A stretch of DNA of 39,579 nucleotides from Candidatus Helarchaeota archaeon (GTDB lineage Archaea > Asgardarchaeota > Lokiarchaeia > Helarchaeales > HEL-GB-A), in the NCBI GenBank assembly GCA_016840125.1, contig JAEOSY010000275.1, positions 1 to 39,579 on the forward strand. Direction: 5' to 3'. The stretch's first letter is position 1, and every line of letters begins with the position of its first letter. A program made the translations under genes and the position numbers. Below the pieces are notes generated by a model. That model was not told where the DNA came from and made no database searches. It worked only from the letters and a program-made list of their open reading frames with translations. Below are positions 16,041-25,951 of this stretch, one piece after another.

Positions 16041-19000
16041 CTAATTAGCAGTATCAGAAACCGAGTGATTATCTTTCTCCCTTTTGGTATCATCCTGTTG
16101 AGGTTTATCTTTTTGAGATTCCTGATTCTTAACTATCTTGGTAGTGCTGAAATATCCTCGTTTCCATAATCCATATAACAGTCCTAGAAGTTCGAGTTGG
16201 GATTCGCCTCGTGCGGATGCGGCAGTTGACAATAATTTCTTCAAAAAGAAATACTCATCCGCATCTTGAATGGACATTCCCAACCCGAGAAGGGCAGTTT
16301 CAATCTTTGAGACTTTCTGGTCCGATTGCACTTTTTGCATATTTACTATTTGGGGTGATGCGATCTCGACTTCTAGATTCTCTTTGATTATTTCAGTAAA
16401 CGACTGGAAAATTCTGAGATCTCCGTCAAAATCTAAGAGGGCGGATTGATAAGTTTCCTCAAACTCCGTAATAAGGTTCTGAATTTCATCTCTGGTAATA
16501 TCCGAAAGCCGTTCCTCAGATAAAACAGCAAAATAAATCAGGTCGGCTGCAAACCAAGAGACTTTAAACTTTTCATAGTCCAAGTCCCACCCACCAACTG
16601 TTGTTCCCTTCCTTTTATAAACTTGGTCTTGGAAAGAGGAGATGGCTTGAAGGAAACCCGAAATAAGTACCGGGTTAATAACTACCGGGTCAAGAGATTC
16701 CGATCCAGTATGTCTGGTTTGGAATTCATAGATTGGAATCCCATTCCGTTTATAGACAACCATAATATATATTAAATTATGGAGATCCTCGAATTTGGTA
16801 TGAAGTCCTTGTAATTCTTTCAATCTCCGCTGTTTTCGAGGTCTTTTATAAGCAAAATTGTAAGATAAAATGGCCACTATGGCACCTGCAAGCGCGGCAC
16901 CCCAATAGGGCGCGTATCGGACGACCAAAGTCATGAAAGTAATAACTGCCACAGACGTTTCAGAAGTGCTGTTTCCATTTACGTAGCTTATACCATCAAA
17001 TGATGCCGAAACACTAATGCCGCTGATCCCTGAAGGGACCTGGAAATCTATAGTTGCCTGACCTGCTGAATCTGTACCTGCTTTTTTAACATCAAGTACA
17101 TTTGACCCATCTGTAATAGTAAAGGTTATAATCTTGTCTGAACTGGGTGTTCCATTTATCAGAAGAATAGCGCTGATTCCTAAAGTATTTCCGACTTGAA
17201 CTTCTTGAGGGAGGGGAATCAGTGTTAGAATACTATTTAATTTGATAACTAAAACCTCAGAATTAATGGAGCTGGCGTTAATATAGCTTGATCCGCTATA
17301 CACGACATCCACATAAATTTTGCTAACTCCAAAGGGCACGGACAACATGATACTTGCATTTCCGCCTGCATCGGTTTGCGCGGATTTTAAATCAGTTCTA
17401 TCAGACCCTTCGTAAGTGAAAGTAAACTGGGTGGTTTCATTCACTGTGAAGCTCCCATTAATTAGCAAATTAACATTTACGTCCAAAGTGCCATTAATTT
17501 GAACGGTAGAGGGGAGGTACGTGAATGCTAAAGAACTATTAAGTGTGATTAATGGGATCACACTGCTTGATATGGTATCATTTTGAAAATGTACGCTCCC
17601 CGAAAATTCTATAATGATCTGCATTGTTTTCATTAGCGGATTTGCAGTTTCAATGAATTCAGCAATTCCTGATCCATTGGTGTACTCTACAGTCGAGGTT
17701 TCTAAGGCGCCAGGTTCAAAAATAAATCGCCCATTAAGGGGTTTATTGGTAATCGGGGTGCCATTTATGTCAGTCAACCCCACATAGATTGTAAACTGGG
17801 TCCCAGCTAGGATTTCAGAAGGTACGGAGAGAAAGCTCAAGAAGCTATCCGACTTGTTGATTGCTACCTCAGCATTAATGGAGCTGGCGTTAATATAGCT
17901 TGATCCGCCATAAAACACATCCACATAAATTTTGCTAACGTCAAAGGGCACGGACAACGTTGTACTTGCAGTTCCTCCTGCATCGGTTTGCGCAGATGTT
18001 AAATCAGTTCTATCAGACCCTTCGTAGGTGAAAGTAAACTGGGTGGGTTCATTCACTGCGGAGCTCCCGTTAATTAGCAAACTCACATTTACGTCCAAAT
18101 TACCCCCCATTTGAGCGGTAGAGGGGAGGTACGTAAATGCTAAGGAACTATTGAGCGTGATTAACGGGATTACACTGCTTGATATGGTATCATTTTGAAA
18201 ATTTATGCTTCCCGAATATTCAACTATTATCTGCATTGTTTGCATTAGCGGATTGGCAGTTTCGATAAATTCAGCAATTCCTGATCCATTGGTGTACTCA
18301 ACAGTCGAGGTTTCTAGTGGACCAGGCTGAAAAATAAATCGCCCAGTTAGGGGACTATTGACAATAGGGGTACCATTTACATCAGTCAACCTCACATATA
18401 TTTTAAATTGGGTTCCTGCTAAGATTTCAGTAGGTACGGAGAGAAAACTCAAGGAACTATTTAATTTATCTATTAATACTTGAGAGCTAATGCTGCTAGC
18501 GTTAATATAGCTTCTACCAGCGTAAAACGCGTTCACATAAATTTTACTAACGTCAAGGGGCACGGACAACGTGATATTTGTATTACCTCCAGCATCTGTT
18601 TGATTGGACTGTATATCAGTCCTACTTGACCCTTCGTAAGTGAAATTAAACAGGATAGTCTCATTCACAACAGGGGTCCCATTAATCAGCAAATTAACAC
18701 TCAGGTTTAATTTACCGCCCGCTTGAACACTAGGGGGGAGGTAAGTGAAGATTAAGGAGCTATTAAGGGTGGTTATAGGTATGATACTACTAAATACAGA
18801 ATCATTTTGAAAACTTACATCCCCTGGATATTCAACTATTCGCTGTACTGTTTGCATTAGGGGATTTCCATCTCCAATAAACTCGGCAATTCCTGATCCA
18901 TTGGTATACTCTATAATTGAGCTTTCTAGGCCACCAGGTTGAAAAATAAATTTACCATCTAAAGGGGTATTGATAATGGGGGTACCATTCATATCAGTCA

Positions 19001-21647
19001 ACTTTGCACATATTTTAAATTGGGTTCCAGCAAGGATATACTGTGGGATACACTCTAGAGTCAAATTTACCTCCTCTCTAGGACTGACATAGAGAGTGAC
19101 ATTCACGCTGGCAAATTCATGTTGAGAAGTATAAGCAGAAAAGGTCATATTGTACGATTTACCTTCTTCAAGTCCCAGTGACACGGGTGAGAATGAATAT
19201 AAATAAATTCCCGTTGCTGGTGTGAGCAAAGTCATTTTATCAACCAAGGATTGAATTTGAATTGTACAATTCCCACTTAGACTATAAACAGAAGGGATGG
19301 ATTTATGGTTGTGAGTATCCAGGTAGACTGCATAAACAGAAATGGTTTCCTCCAAATAAGCGGAGTAGCTTGGTTCTAGTGATTCGATACTTGTTGGAAG
19401 TTTCCTTATAGGAACTATGACATAGAGTTCTGCAGGAACATAGCCGGCTTGTTGAATTAAAATCTTTAATGTATGGTTAGTACCGGATTGAAATCCCGTA
19501 ACATCTATTGTTATGTTATAGTAACCAAAGAAGGCTGTAACCCAACTGACCGATGGACCACCACCAATCCAAGAGGCGGTTATGATCCCACTGGTTAAAG
19601 AGTCGAGAGTGAAGTTATCATAATAGAAAATACTAACCTTGACACTTGAGTTGTGATATGGAGCAGGATTTGTTACTGCGTATGATTCATTAATATAATC
19701 CAGTCCAAGACAGTTTGGTGCGGTAACGCTTATATTTGAAATTGCACCTCCGATTGTGATATTAATACCCGAAATTTCGCTTGAGAGATATAAGGGCTTG
19801 GTTAAAGTGATTGAAAGTGAATGGGCACCTCCTATTACTCCTACTGTTAGAACTTCAAGCTTATAGGTACCATTCGAAAAAGTTTTGGATATCTGATAGG
19901 GGGCGGGCCAGACTGTTCCATCGCTGCTATTTTTTACTATTAGAGATGCCCCTAACACGGGTGCTCGTGTATATTCGTTGGTGAAATTTACGACCATGAA
20001 GATTGAATCGCCAGAATCGACACTTGTTGGATATGAGAAAAGGGTTAAATTAGTTGGGATATGATCTATGGTTAAATTTTTAGATTTGATCCCGACGGCA
20101 GTCCCATTACACCATGAAACTTGTAACCTCGCGTTCGTAAAAGATCCCGTTGCGGTCTCAGTAAGATTCCATACAGGGCTAAATTGTATGGTTTTATTAT
20201 TCGTAATTGATTCTCCAGTAGTATCATTATAATTTGCTTCAATAGGGAAGATTGTGAGGTTAGAATCCCCTGTTGTTAAGGTCTCCGTAAAATTTCCAAA
20301 GATTTCTATAGTATCCGTGCCATTAACTTCTGAAACAATTATTCCAGATCGTTTAGCATAAACATTTTCAACATAATTGGTATCATTGCATTGGACAGTC
20401 CAAGTTCCATTTTCAGCATTGGTTATTGTCACGATTCTTTTTGATCCATCACTACTGGAATTCCACAAACCATGTAAGCTTGATTCCTTCCACACAGTTG
20501 TTGCCGATTTCCAAGCCGGAAGGGAAAACTCTAAACGCGGGTCAAATGAATCTGCAAGGAAAAACGCACTATAGCTTGCATTCCAAATGATTTGATTGGA
20601 ATCTAATCCTTCAAAAGTGGTTGTAACGACATGGCTGTTTGTTTGACTATATGAAATAATATATTCAACTGAAAAATATGCAGAATAATTTGCGGAGAAT
20701 TGAAAGTTTAACGTAGGATTTGAAAATTCGAAGGTTGAAGTCCACCTTCCATCAGCCCGGGTTGTATCGATTACAGAGGAGCCATTAATTTTTAAATCGA
20801 CATCTGATGGAGTTCTAGAGTTATTCCTCAAACCTAACCTTAATGTGAAGTCCCAAGGGTGTATAAACCAAGATGAACCTAGGTCCTCCACAGCGTATCC
20901 ATTATCATCTCCAGGACCGTCATCTTCATAAACCCATTCAAGATTGCCTTGAGGCCCATCCGGAGAAGAGTTAAATACGACGAAAAAGGCATTAGTGTAG
21001 GTATTTTGCGCGTCTAATAATACAGGAGACGTAAAAATAAAGTCATCCCATGCAGTGTATTCTGTTGGTGCAGGGTAACTTTCATAATAAAGTTCTGTAT
21101 CGGGAACCGGAAAAGCACCTTGCTGTGTTGCGTTATAAACACGTACTGTAACACCATTATTTTTCCATATAGAATCCCAGTAAACTGTGACATTATCCAG
21201 CACGGCTGTCGTAGTTATGTTAAAACTCATCCCATAAGGTTCATCAACAGTATCCGCCCAGTTGGACGTAACGTCTTCTTCAACTACCAGAATATCCGTT
21301 TCTTTAAGGACATCGGTGACGGTGATGTTTGCGTATTTAGCTATCCATGATGTGGGAATTGGTACATTGAAACTTGCATTTGAAGTCAAAGCGCCTGCAT
21401 TTCCACTTGTATTACATATTAAGGTAACATTCCCAGGCAGACCACTACCCGATATTTTCCCCTCGGAGGAGGTAGTGTGACTGAAAGCGTTAAGATTATT
21501 CTCTTGATTTTCTGGGTTTGGCTCGATAATTTGGTCAGTAATAGAGTCTTGTGGATTCCTTAAAGATAAAAAGGAAATTCCAATTATTGGAAGCATAATG
21601 ACTAAGAGAAATAGAAGAAAAATCTTATTTTTACTTTTTTTTTTCAT
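16041..21647 (-). CDS. Giant surface protein: Ig-like repeats, one membrane helix, longin-like cytoplasmic domain
   Basis: An 1868-residue type I membrane protein. Residues 1-30 form a signal peptide (KKKSKNKIFLLFLLVIML). About 1540 extracellular residues follow, rich in beta strands, Thr/Ser and NxS/T glycosylation sequons. They include three consecutive 204-residue Ig/Big-like repeat units between about residues 850 and 1465. A single helix (about 1579-1600) is followed by a basic stop-transfer KRPRKQRR. The inside part (about 1615-1760) reads IYIMVVYKRNGIPIYEF and PVLISGFLQAISSF, which resembles longin/roadblock-type domains that bind small GTPases. A helical and charged tail ends the protein. 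The start lies 42 bases after the upstream Ras-like GTPase gene, and another related GTPase follows. A receptor or adhesin that signals through these GTPases is an inference. Confidence 0.85.
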   Translation of the reverse strand: MKKKSKNKIFLLFLLVIMLPIIGISFLSLRNPQDSITDQIIEPNPENQENNLNAFSHTTSSEGKISGSGLPGNVTLICNTSGNAGALTSNASFNVPIPTSWIAKYANITVTDVLKETDILVVEEDVTSNWADTVDEPYGMSFNITTTAVLDNVTVYWDSIWKNNGVTVRVYNATQQGAFPVPDTELYYESYPAPTEYTAWDDFIFTSPVLLDAQNTYTNAFFVVFNSSPDGPQGNLEWVYEDDGPGDDNGYAVEDLGSSWFIHPWDFTLRLGLRNNSRTPSDVDLKINGSSVIDTTRADGRWTSTFEFSNPTLNFQFSANYSAYFSVEYIISYSQTNSHVVTTTFEGLDSNQIIWNASYSAFFLADSFDPRLEFSLPAWKSATTVWKESSLHGLWNSSSDGSKRIVTITNAENGTWTVQCNDTNYVENVYAKRSGIIVSEVNGTDTIEIFGNFTETLTTGDSNLTIFPIEANYNDTTGESITNNKTIQFSPVWNLTETATGSFTNARLQVSWCNGTAVGIKSKNLTIDHIPTNLTLFSYPTSVDSGDSIFMVVNFTNEYTRAPVLGASLIVKNSSDGTVWPAPYQISKTFSNGTYKLEVLTVGVIGGAHSLSITLTKPLYLSSEISGINITIGGAISNISVTAPNCLGLDYINESYAVTNPAPYHNSSVKVSIFYYDNFTLDSLTSGIITASWIGGGPSVSWVTAFFGYYNITIDVTGFQSGTNHTLKILIQQAGYVPAELYVIVPIRKLPTSIESLEPSYSAYLEETISVYAVYLDTHNHKSIPSVYSLSGNCTIQIQSLVDKMTLLTPATGIYLYSFSPVSLGLEEGKSYNMTFSAYTSQHEFASVNVTLYVSPREEVNLTLECIPQYILAGTQFKICAKLTDMNGTPIINTPLDGKFIFQPGGLESSIIEYTNGSGIAEFIGDGNPLMQTVQRIVEYPGDVSFQNDSVFSSIIPITTLNSSLIFTYLPPSVQAGGKLNLSVNLLINGTPVVNETILFNFTYEGSSRTDIQSNQTDAGGNTNITLSVPLDVSKIYVNAFYAGRSYINASSISSQVLIDKLNSSLSFLSVPTEILAGTQFKIYVRLTDVNGTPIVNSPLTGRFIFQPGPLETSTVEYTNGSGIAEFIETANPLMQTMQIIVEYSGSINFQNDTISSSVIPLITLNSSLAFTYLPSTAQMGGNLDVNVSLLINGSSAVNEPTQFTFTYEGSDRTDLTSAQTDAGGTASTTLSVPFDVSKIYVDVFYGGSSYINASSINAEVAINKSDSFLSFLSVPSEILAGTQFTIYVGLTDINGTPITNKPLNGRFIFEPGALETSTVEYTNGSGIAEFIETANPLMKTMQIIIEFSGSVHFQNDTISSSVIPLITLNSSLAFTYLPSTVQINGTLDVNVNLLINGSFTVNETTQFTFTYEGSDRTDLKSAQTDAGGNASIMLSVPFGVSKIYVDVVYSGSSYINASSINSEVLVIKLNSILTLIPLPQEVQVGNTLGISAILLINGTPSSDKIITFTITDGSNVLDVKKAGTDSAGQATIDFQVPSGISGISVSASFDGISYVNGNSTSETSVAVITFMTLVVRYAPYWGAALAGAIVAILSYNFAYKRPRKQRRLKELQGLHTKFEDLHNLIYIMVVYKRNGIPIYEFQTRHTGSESLDPVVINPVLISGFLQAISSFQDQVYKRKGTTVGGWDLDYEKFKVSWFAADLIYFAVLSEERLSDITRDEIQNLITEFEETYQSALLDFDGDLRIFQSFTEIIKENLEVEIASPQIVNMQKVQSDQKVSKIETALLGLGMSIQDADEYFFLKKLLSTAASARGESQLELLGLLYGLWKRGYFSTTKIVKNQESQKDKPQQDDTKREKDNHSVSDTAN
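17254..19089 (-). repeat. Three tandem 612-bp repeats inside the surface-protein gene
   Basis: Matching landmarks recur exactly 612 bases apart: ACCTCAG at 17254 and 17866, with the related ACTTGAG at 18478; GATTTCAG at 17811 and 18423; and GGTTCC at 18411 and 19023. Each unit encodes 204 residues, about two Ig-like domains. The first two units by coordinate are the most alike, the third more diverged, so duplication has been stepwise and recent. Confidence 0.85.
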
Positions 21648-21689
21648 TTCAATCCACCTAGGAACAACAGGTTGGGATCTATAAGCTGA

Positions 21690-22229
21690 TTATTCTTCTG
21701 GTTTTTCTGCGAAAGCCATTTCAAAGGATTTAACGGCCAGCTGATGGAACGCCTTATCGACTTCAGCCCCTGTCTTTGCGGAAGTTTCAAAATGATCGAG
21801 CGCCCCCAATTTATAAGCTAATTGCATGACATCGTCACTAGTAACTGCTGGGGTAAGATCATTTTTATTACCGATAATAATAAACGGAATTTCGCCTGCA
21901 AACTCGATTAAATCAGTTTTCCAAGCTTCAAGAGCGTTAAACGAGGCTGGATCAGTTACATCATACACGAGAAATGCGGTATCGGCACCTTCCGCATATT
22001 TTTTTCGTAGTTCTCTGAATTTCTCTTGCCCGCCAATGTCGAAGATCATCAGAGAGATGAGACTATCCTGATAATTGATTTGTTTCTCATAGACATTGTA
22101 GCCTAATGTACTGATATAATTCTCTTCGAATTTATCGTTGATGAACCGTTCGACCAACGACGTTTTTCCTACCGCAGCATTCCCAAATAAAATCATCTTG
22201 TACCGCACATATTTTTCATAGGAGTCCAT
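21690..22229 (-). CDS. Ras-like small GTPase (upstream of the surface protein)
   Basis: A 179-residue G domain with all motifs: GNAAVGKTS at 16-24, Thr41 in switch I, DIGGQE at 64-69, NKND at 121-124 and ETSAK at 148-152. There is no lipidation cysteine. It precedes the giant surface protein by 42 bases on the same strand, so they are most likely co-transcribed. It is a duplicate of the GTPase at 15055-15600; switch I and switch II are nearly identical in the two, implying the same partners. ATG at 22229 is chosen; no strong Shine-Dalgarno is visible. Confidence 0.93.
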   Translation of the reverse strand: MDSYEKYVRYKMILFGNAAVGKTSLVERFINDKFEENYISTLGYNVYEKQINYQDSLISLMIFDIGGQEKFRELRKKYAEGADTAFLVYDVTDPASFNALEAWKTDLIEFAGEIPFIIIGNKNDLTPAVTSDDVMQLAYKLGALDHFETSAKTGAEVDKAFHQLAVKSFEMAFAEKPEE

Positions 22230-22392
22230 ACTATCCCATCATCCTCAACTGTATGAAGTTGGAATTAAATAAAATAATGGCAATTTTTACTTTATTTATT
22301 AGTTAAAAATTTCATTTGTTATCCTTTTAAAATAGATCTGGGTAAAACTGTATAAGAAAAAGATAAAAAATGAGATGTATTAGGGGCAGAAA

Positions 22393-23886
22393 ATGTTGGA
22401 AAAATTTGAAGAGCAGACTCGATTGATCGTTCCTACGCTTAGAAATGCGATGAAAGACTGCACTGGGTGTGGGATATGTCTTCAAAATTGTTATTTGGAT
22501 AAATTCCATCCAAAGCTTGCAAAGAAAGTCATGGGTTCCATTAAAGAATATATTATAAGTCATTTTAAGAAACCCCTACCAGGAATCGCAAAGAAAATAA
22601 TTTGGCGCTGTTGCACCGATGAATCCTGCTACGATTTTTGTCCCAAGGGAATAGGTAAATCAATACTTATGATTGGATTGCGATTCATCTTATTGCAAAC
22701 GGGGCAGGCCCCTCTATTACTTCAGATAGCTGAAAGTTCACTGAGAAAAAATTTAGCACAAGATCCAACATTTCGATTGCAGCGAACAGTAATGAGAGTT
22801 ATAAGTCCCATGGGATATCCAAATAAGTGGCTTAAAGATAAAAGCTGGGAAAACGCCACCAGACGACTTGAACGGGCGAAGAACCCAAAGTTTGATAAAA
22901 TTAAAGAGGGTGGGACACTCTTCATGCCAGGTTGCGGTCATACCTATGGGATGCCACACATAGTTGATCTTACGATGAGAATTTTGGATGCAGCAAATGT
23001 GGAATATTCTACGATTGGAACTCCTGAATTTTGTTGTGGGGGAGCTTTTGCGGTAGCTGGGTTTTTAAAAGGATCCTTTATCCTAGGGAACCGTACGGGC
23101 AGAGCTCTTAAAGATTTAAAGCCTAAAACAGTTATCACGGCATGTCCAGGTTGTTTTTCCGCGTATACTTCAAAGAAATTTCCTACGGGGGTAGGGAACA
23201 AGACGTTCTCGTTACCATTGAGCGAGCATCTCGAAGAGGGAGGAATTGAAGTCCTACATCTCTCTGAATACCTTTCGCAACTAATTAACAGCGGAAAAAT
23301 TCAATTTAAACGTAAGTTGAACCGTCCAATTGCAGTCTTAGATTCATGTTCCACAGGTGGTCGTGCCAAAACTTTAGGAAGGGGAGATGTTTCAGCGTTC
23401 CAACACGAGATTTTGAAGAGTATCCCTGGTGTGGAATACCGAAAGCTACCTCTTTTAGAAGACCGATCACGGTGTTGTGGCTTAACTGCAAAATTAACAG
23501 AAAAGGTAGCTTCGCCGTTCTCAATCTTAAATCCGGATCTCGCCTACCAATCGCAGAAAGAGGTGGTAAATGACGCACTTTCTCAGGGAATCCATGATAT
23601 CACTACCGTCTGCGGTGGATGCGCTATGTTGTATGGAGATGGGCTCAATCAGATGGGAAATCCAGTAAATTTCTGGGATACACAAGAATTGATAGCATAT
23701 TCAATGGGGCTCAATATTTATCCAAGACATCACACAGAACAGTTTAATTGGATGCAGTTAAGTCCGCCATATTTAAAAATGGGGATAATATCGGTAATTC
23801 CAAGGTTGATAGAGGTAGCTTCTAACGCAATAAAATATGTCTTAAGCAGAAAAGTAAAAACTAACCAAAAAAAAGAAAAAAATTAG
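22393..23886 (+). CDS. HdrD/GlpC-like Fe-S oxidoreductase
   Basis: A 497-residue electron-transfer protein. The N-terminus has CTGCGICLQNC and a second, irregular cluster motif CCTDESCYDFCPKG. Two CCG domains follow (FCCGGAFAVAG with ACPGCF; RCCGLTAKL with VCGGCAMLY). This is the layout of heterodisulfide reductase D and glycerol-3-phosphate/lactate dehydrogenase Fe-S subunits. No catalytic partner gene is next to it, unlike the 11.8-14.5 kb pair, so its donor and acceptor are unknown. ATG at 22393 follows AGGGGC. Its last 4 bases overlap the end of the convergent gene. Confidence 0.85.
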   Translation: MLEKFEEQTRLIVPTLRNAMKDCTGCGICLQNCYLDKFHPKLAKKVMGSIKEYIISHFKKPLPGIAKKIIWRCCTDESCYDFCPKGIGKSILMIGLRFILLQTGQAPLLLQIAESSLRKNLAQDPTFRLQRTVMRVISPMGYPNKWLKDKSWENATRRLERAKNPKFDKIKEGGTLFMPGCGHTYGMPHIVDLTMRILDAANVEYSTIGTPEFCCGGAFAVAGFLKGSFILGNRTGRALKDLKPKTVITACPGCFSAYTSKKFPTGVGNKTFSLPLSEHLEEGGIEVLHLSEYLSQLINSGKIQFKRKLNRPIAVLDSCSTGGRAKTLGRGDVSAFQHEILKSIPGVEYRKLPLLEDRSRCCGLTAKLTEKVASPFSILNPDLAYQSQKEVVNDALSQGIHDITTVCGGCAMLYGDGLNQMGNPVNFWDTQELIAYSMGLNIYPRHHTEQFNWMQLSPPYLKMGIISVIPRLIEVASNAIKYVLSRKVKTNQKKEKN

Positions 23887-24509
23887 GAAATTAAATAATC
23901 CTCAATGAAATTGAGGATCAAACGTCGGAGTTCTCGTCGGAAAATAGGAGGGATTAACCGAAGTTTGTCGACCAGTTGCGCGACGACATCTTCTACAATG
24001 ATATTGTTGTCAATTGGTTCATCTAAAGCGATCTGTCGGATGAAGTATTCATTCACTCGAGATTTGGTAATGGTGGATGAAAGAACGTGAATTATTCCAG
24101 AAGAATCTAGGAAATATGGTCTGCTGTGGGAATCATAAACTTTAAAAAAGCTTAGTTCATTGGTAATTCGGGTAACATACCAGTTGATCGATGAAGTTCT
24201 AATCTGGAAGCGTTTCGCAAAATCGTAGCGCGAGGTGGGGTTCGGATGGGAGAATGGGTGTCGACTTGCGATATAAAGGGCAGCAATATAGAGAACATTA
24301 CGTTCTCTTGGCCAGGAAGATCCCAGCTTTATGAGATAACGGATTATGACATCAATCGCATAATAACTGTAGGCTTTTTTTACGCCGTGATCCTTATAAA
24401 ATTTATAGGCCTCCCTCACATATGATTGGATATACTCATTTCGAAGAGCGACCGGCAGATTATAATACTCTTGCATCAATTTAAACACATCAACTTTCGA
24501 ATATCTCAT
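23883..24509 (-). CDS. TFIIB/cyclin-fold-like protein without zinc ribbon
   Basis: A 208-residue helical protein. The central part, VLYIAALYIASRHPF, then YDFAKRFQIRTSSINWYVTRITNEL, resembles the first cyclin repeat of TFB/TFIIB (AAALYxACR...EIAxxxxVSxxxIxRxYR). Neither the N-terminal zinc ribbon nor a clear second cyclin repeat is seen. It may be a diverged transcription-factor paralogue or another cyclin-fold adaptor; the assignment is by pattern only. ATG at 24509 is used. The gene ends overlapping the convergent Fe-S gene by 4 bases. Confidence 0.55.
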   Translation of the reverse strand: MRYSKVDVFKLMQEYYNLPVALRNEYIQSYVREAYKFYKDHGVKKAYSYYAIDVIIRYLIKLGSSWPRERNVLYIAALYIASRHPFSHPNPTSRYDFAKRFQIRTSSINWYVTRITNELSFFKVYDSHSRPYFLDSSGIIHVLSSTITKSRVNEYFIRQIALDEPIDNNIIVEDVVAQLVDKLRLIPPIFRRELRRLILNFIEDYLIS

Positions 24510-24715
24510 TTTCCAAAGGAAATCTCATGTGGTTTTCCCGACATTATTCAACAACATCCAGATATTTATCCTTATGTCATCTAGGTCTTTCCAGAATTAC
24601 ACATTTTCAAAAATATCTAATTCTGTAAAACCCAAAAAACTTAAAAGCCTAATTCGACAATTTTATAAATTAGTAAATAGGAAAAGTTTTTTTTACCTAT
24701 TCTTAAGCGAGTAAA

Positions 24716-25015
24716 ATGACAGCCCCAGAAACCAGAAATTCATATCTTTGGACCAAACATTTCCCCGATAAACTCTATTTTATATTGAGATTTCTCACCA
24801 AAAGGGGAAATGAAGCCCATTTAAGTGAAATTAAGGAAGAATTTAAAAATCAAATAAGCAAACCAGTCATTAAAGATATTATTTTTGATCTTTCTATGGA
24901 TGGGAAGATCGAAGAGGCACCTATGAAGAAAGATCGCAGAAAAAAGATAATAAGACTCACGGACAATGGAATAAATCTGTGGCATAAACTCGAAGAACTC
25001 TCCAGACTCATGTAA
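24716..25015 (+). CDS. Small winged-helix DNA-binding protein
   Basis: A 99-residue protein with a single winged-helix layout: ILRFLTKRGNEAHLSEIKEEF (helices 1-2), ISKPVIKDIIFDLSMDGKI (recognition helix), then the basic hairpin EEAPMKKDRRKKIIRLTDNG (wing) and a final dimer-type helix. It looks like MarR/PadR-type archaeal regulators. The target is unknown. It is followed 147 bases later by an Lrp-family regulator on the same strand. Confidence 0.7.
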   Translation: MTAPETRNSYLWTKHFPDKLYFILRFLTKRGNEAHLSEIKEEFKNQISKPVIKDIIFDLSMDGKIEEAPMKKDRRKKIIRLTDNGINLWHKLEELSRLM

Positions 25016-25162
25016 CTAGCTTATTTTTGATTCTATAGAGGTTTTTGTTCTAAATTAAAAAAATTTCATAAAACTATCAAAACATTTGTACGAGAAATCG
25101 GGCATTTCCTCTCCTATTTTATTAACTAAAAACTGATATTATGAAAGTTAAGGTGATGGGTT

Positions 25163-25678
25163 ATGACGAAAGCAATTATGTATGGCAACCAAAAATTGGA
25201 TTTTTTCGTGGAGAAGTATGAATCAGAGGAGTTTAATCCAGATGAGATAGATCGCCGTATCATTCGATATTTATCTGTAGATGGTCGGGCAAGCTATACC
25301 GAAATTGCAGAATCCATAGGAGTAACACCTGCAACCGTTAGGAATCGGCTAACGAGACTAGTAGCCTCTGGGATCATTAAAAATTTCAAGCCGGTGGTAG
25401 ATAAAAAATTGTATAATTTAGATATTTCGGCGTTTTTTATGATTACACTCGAATCTAGCAAACAAACTGAAGGTGTTTTTGGCCAACTTCAAGATCATTC
25501 AGAGATTTCACAAATTTCAGTACTTGCAAGTAACCCCCATATTGTTTGTACCGTTTTTGCAAGAAATATGGAGGAATTTTCGGTTTTACTTGCAAAAATC
25601 ACCCAAATCGATGGAATTAAAGAAATTAATACAAATTTTATTATCAAATCTGTGGTTTCTGGTTGCGTCATGCAATAA
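25163..25678 (+). CDS. Lrp/AsnC family transcription regulator
   Basis: A 171-residue protein with the standard two parts. The N-terminal winged helix reads DEIDRRIIRYLSVDGRASYTE, IAESIGVTPATVRNRLTRL and GIIKNFKPVVD. The C-terminal RAM/ligand-binding domain reads ISAFFMITLESS and NPHIVCTVFARNMEE. Members form octamers or dimers that sense amino acids. ATG at 25163 has GGTGATGGG just upstream. No regulated operon is evident nearby. Confidence 0.9.
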   Translation: MTKAIMYGNQKLDFFVEKYESEEFNPDEIDRRIIRYLSVDGRASYTEIAESIGVTPATVRNRLTRLVASGIIKNFKPVVDKKLYNLDISAFFMITLESSKQTEGVFGQLQDHSEISQISVLASNPHIVCTVFARNMEEFSVLLAKITQIDGIKEINTNFIIKSVVSGCVMQ

Positions 25679-25951
25679 AATCTTTAAGTTATGGGAAATC
25701 ATCCAAGCCGTAAGGTCATTGTTTAAATAAATGTAGCTCCTTTTCCAGACCACATTTCTACCCAAGCACTTTTTTGTTCATGTTTTTAGTCGTTATGACA
25801 CTAACTTAAAATGCAAGCATTTGTTTTATTACTTCAATAATATGTGGTTTAATGAATTAGAAGATACATAGAGTTGGATTTGAGGAAAGCGGATCCTTTA
25901 CAATTCCAGAAATCAATTTAACGTCTGAGTAAAGATAAGCAATTTCATTGG

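Noticed and set aside
17254..19089. CRISPR-like repetition
   Set aside because: The period is 612 bases, coding and in frame; it is a protein-domain repeat.
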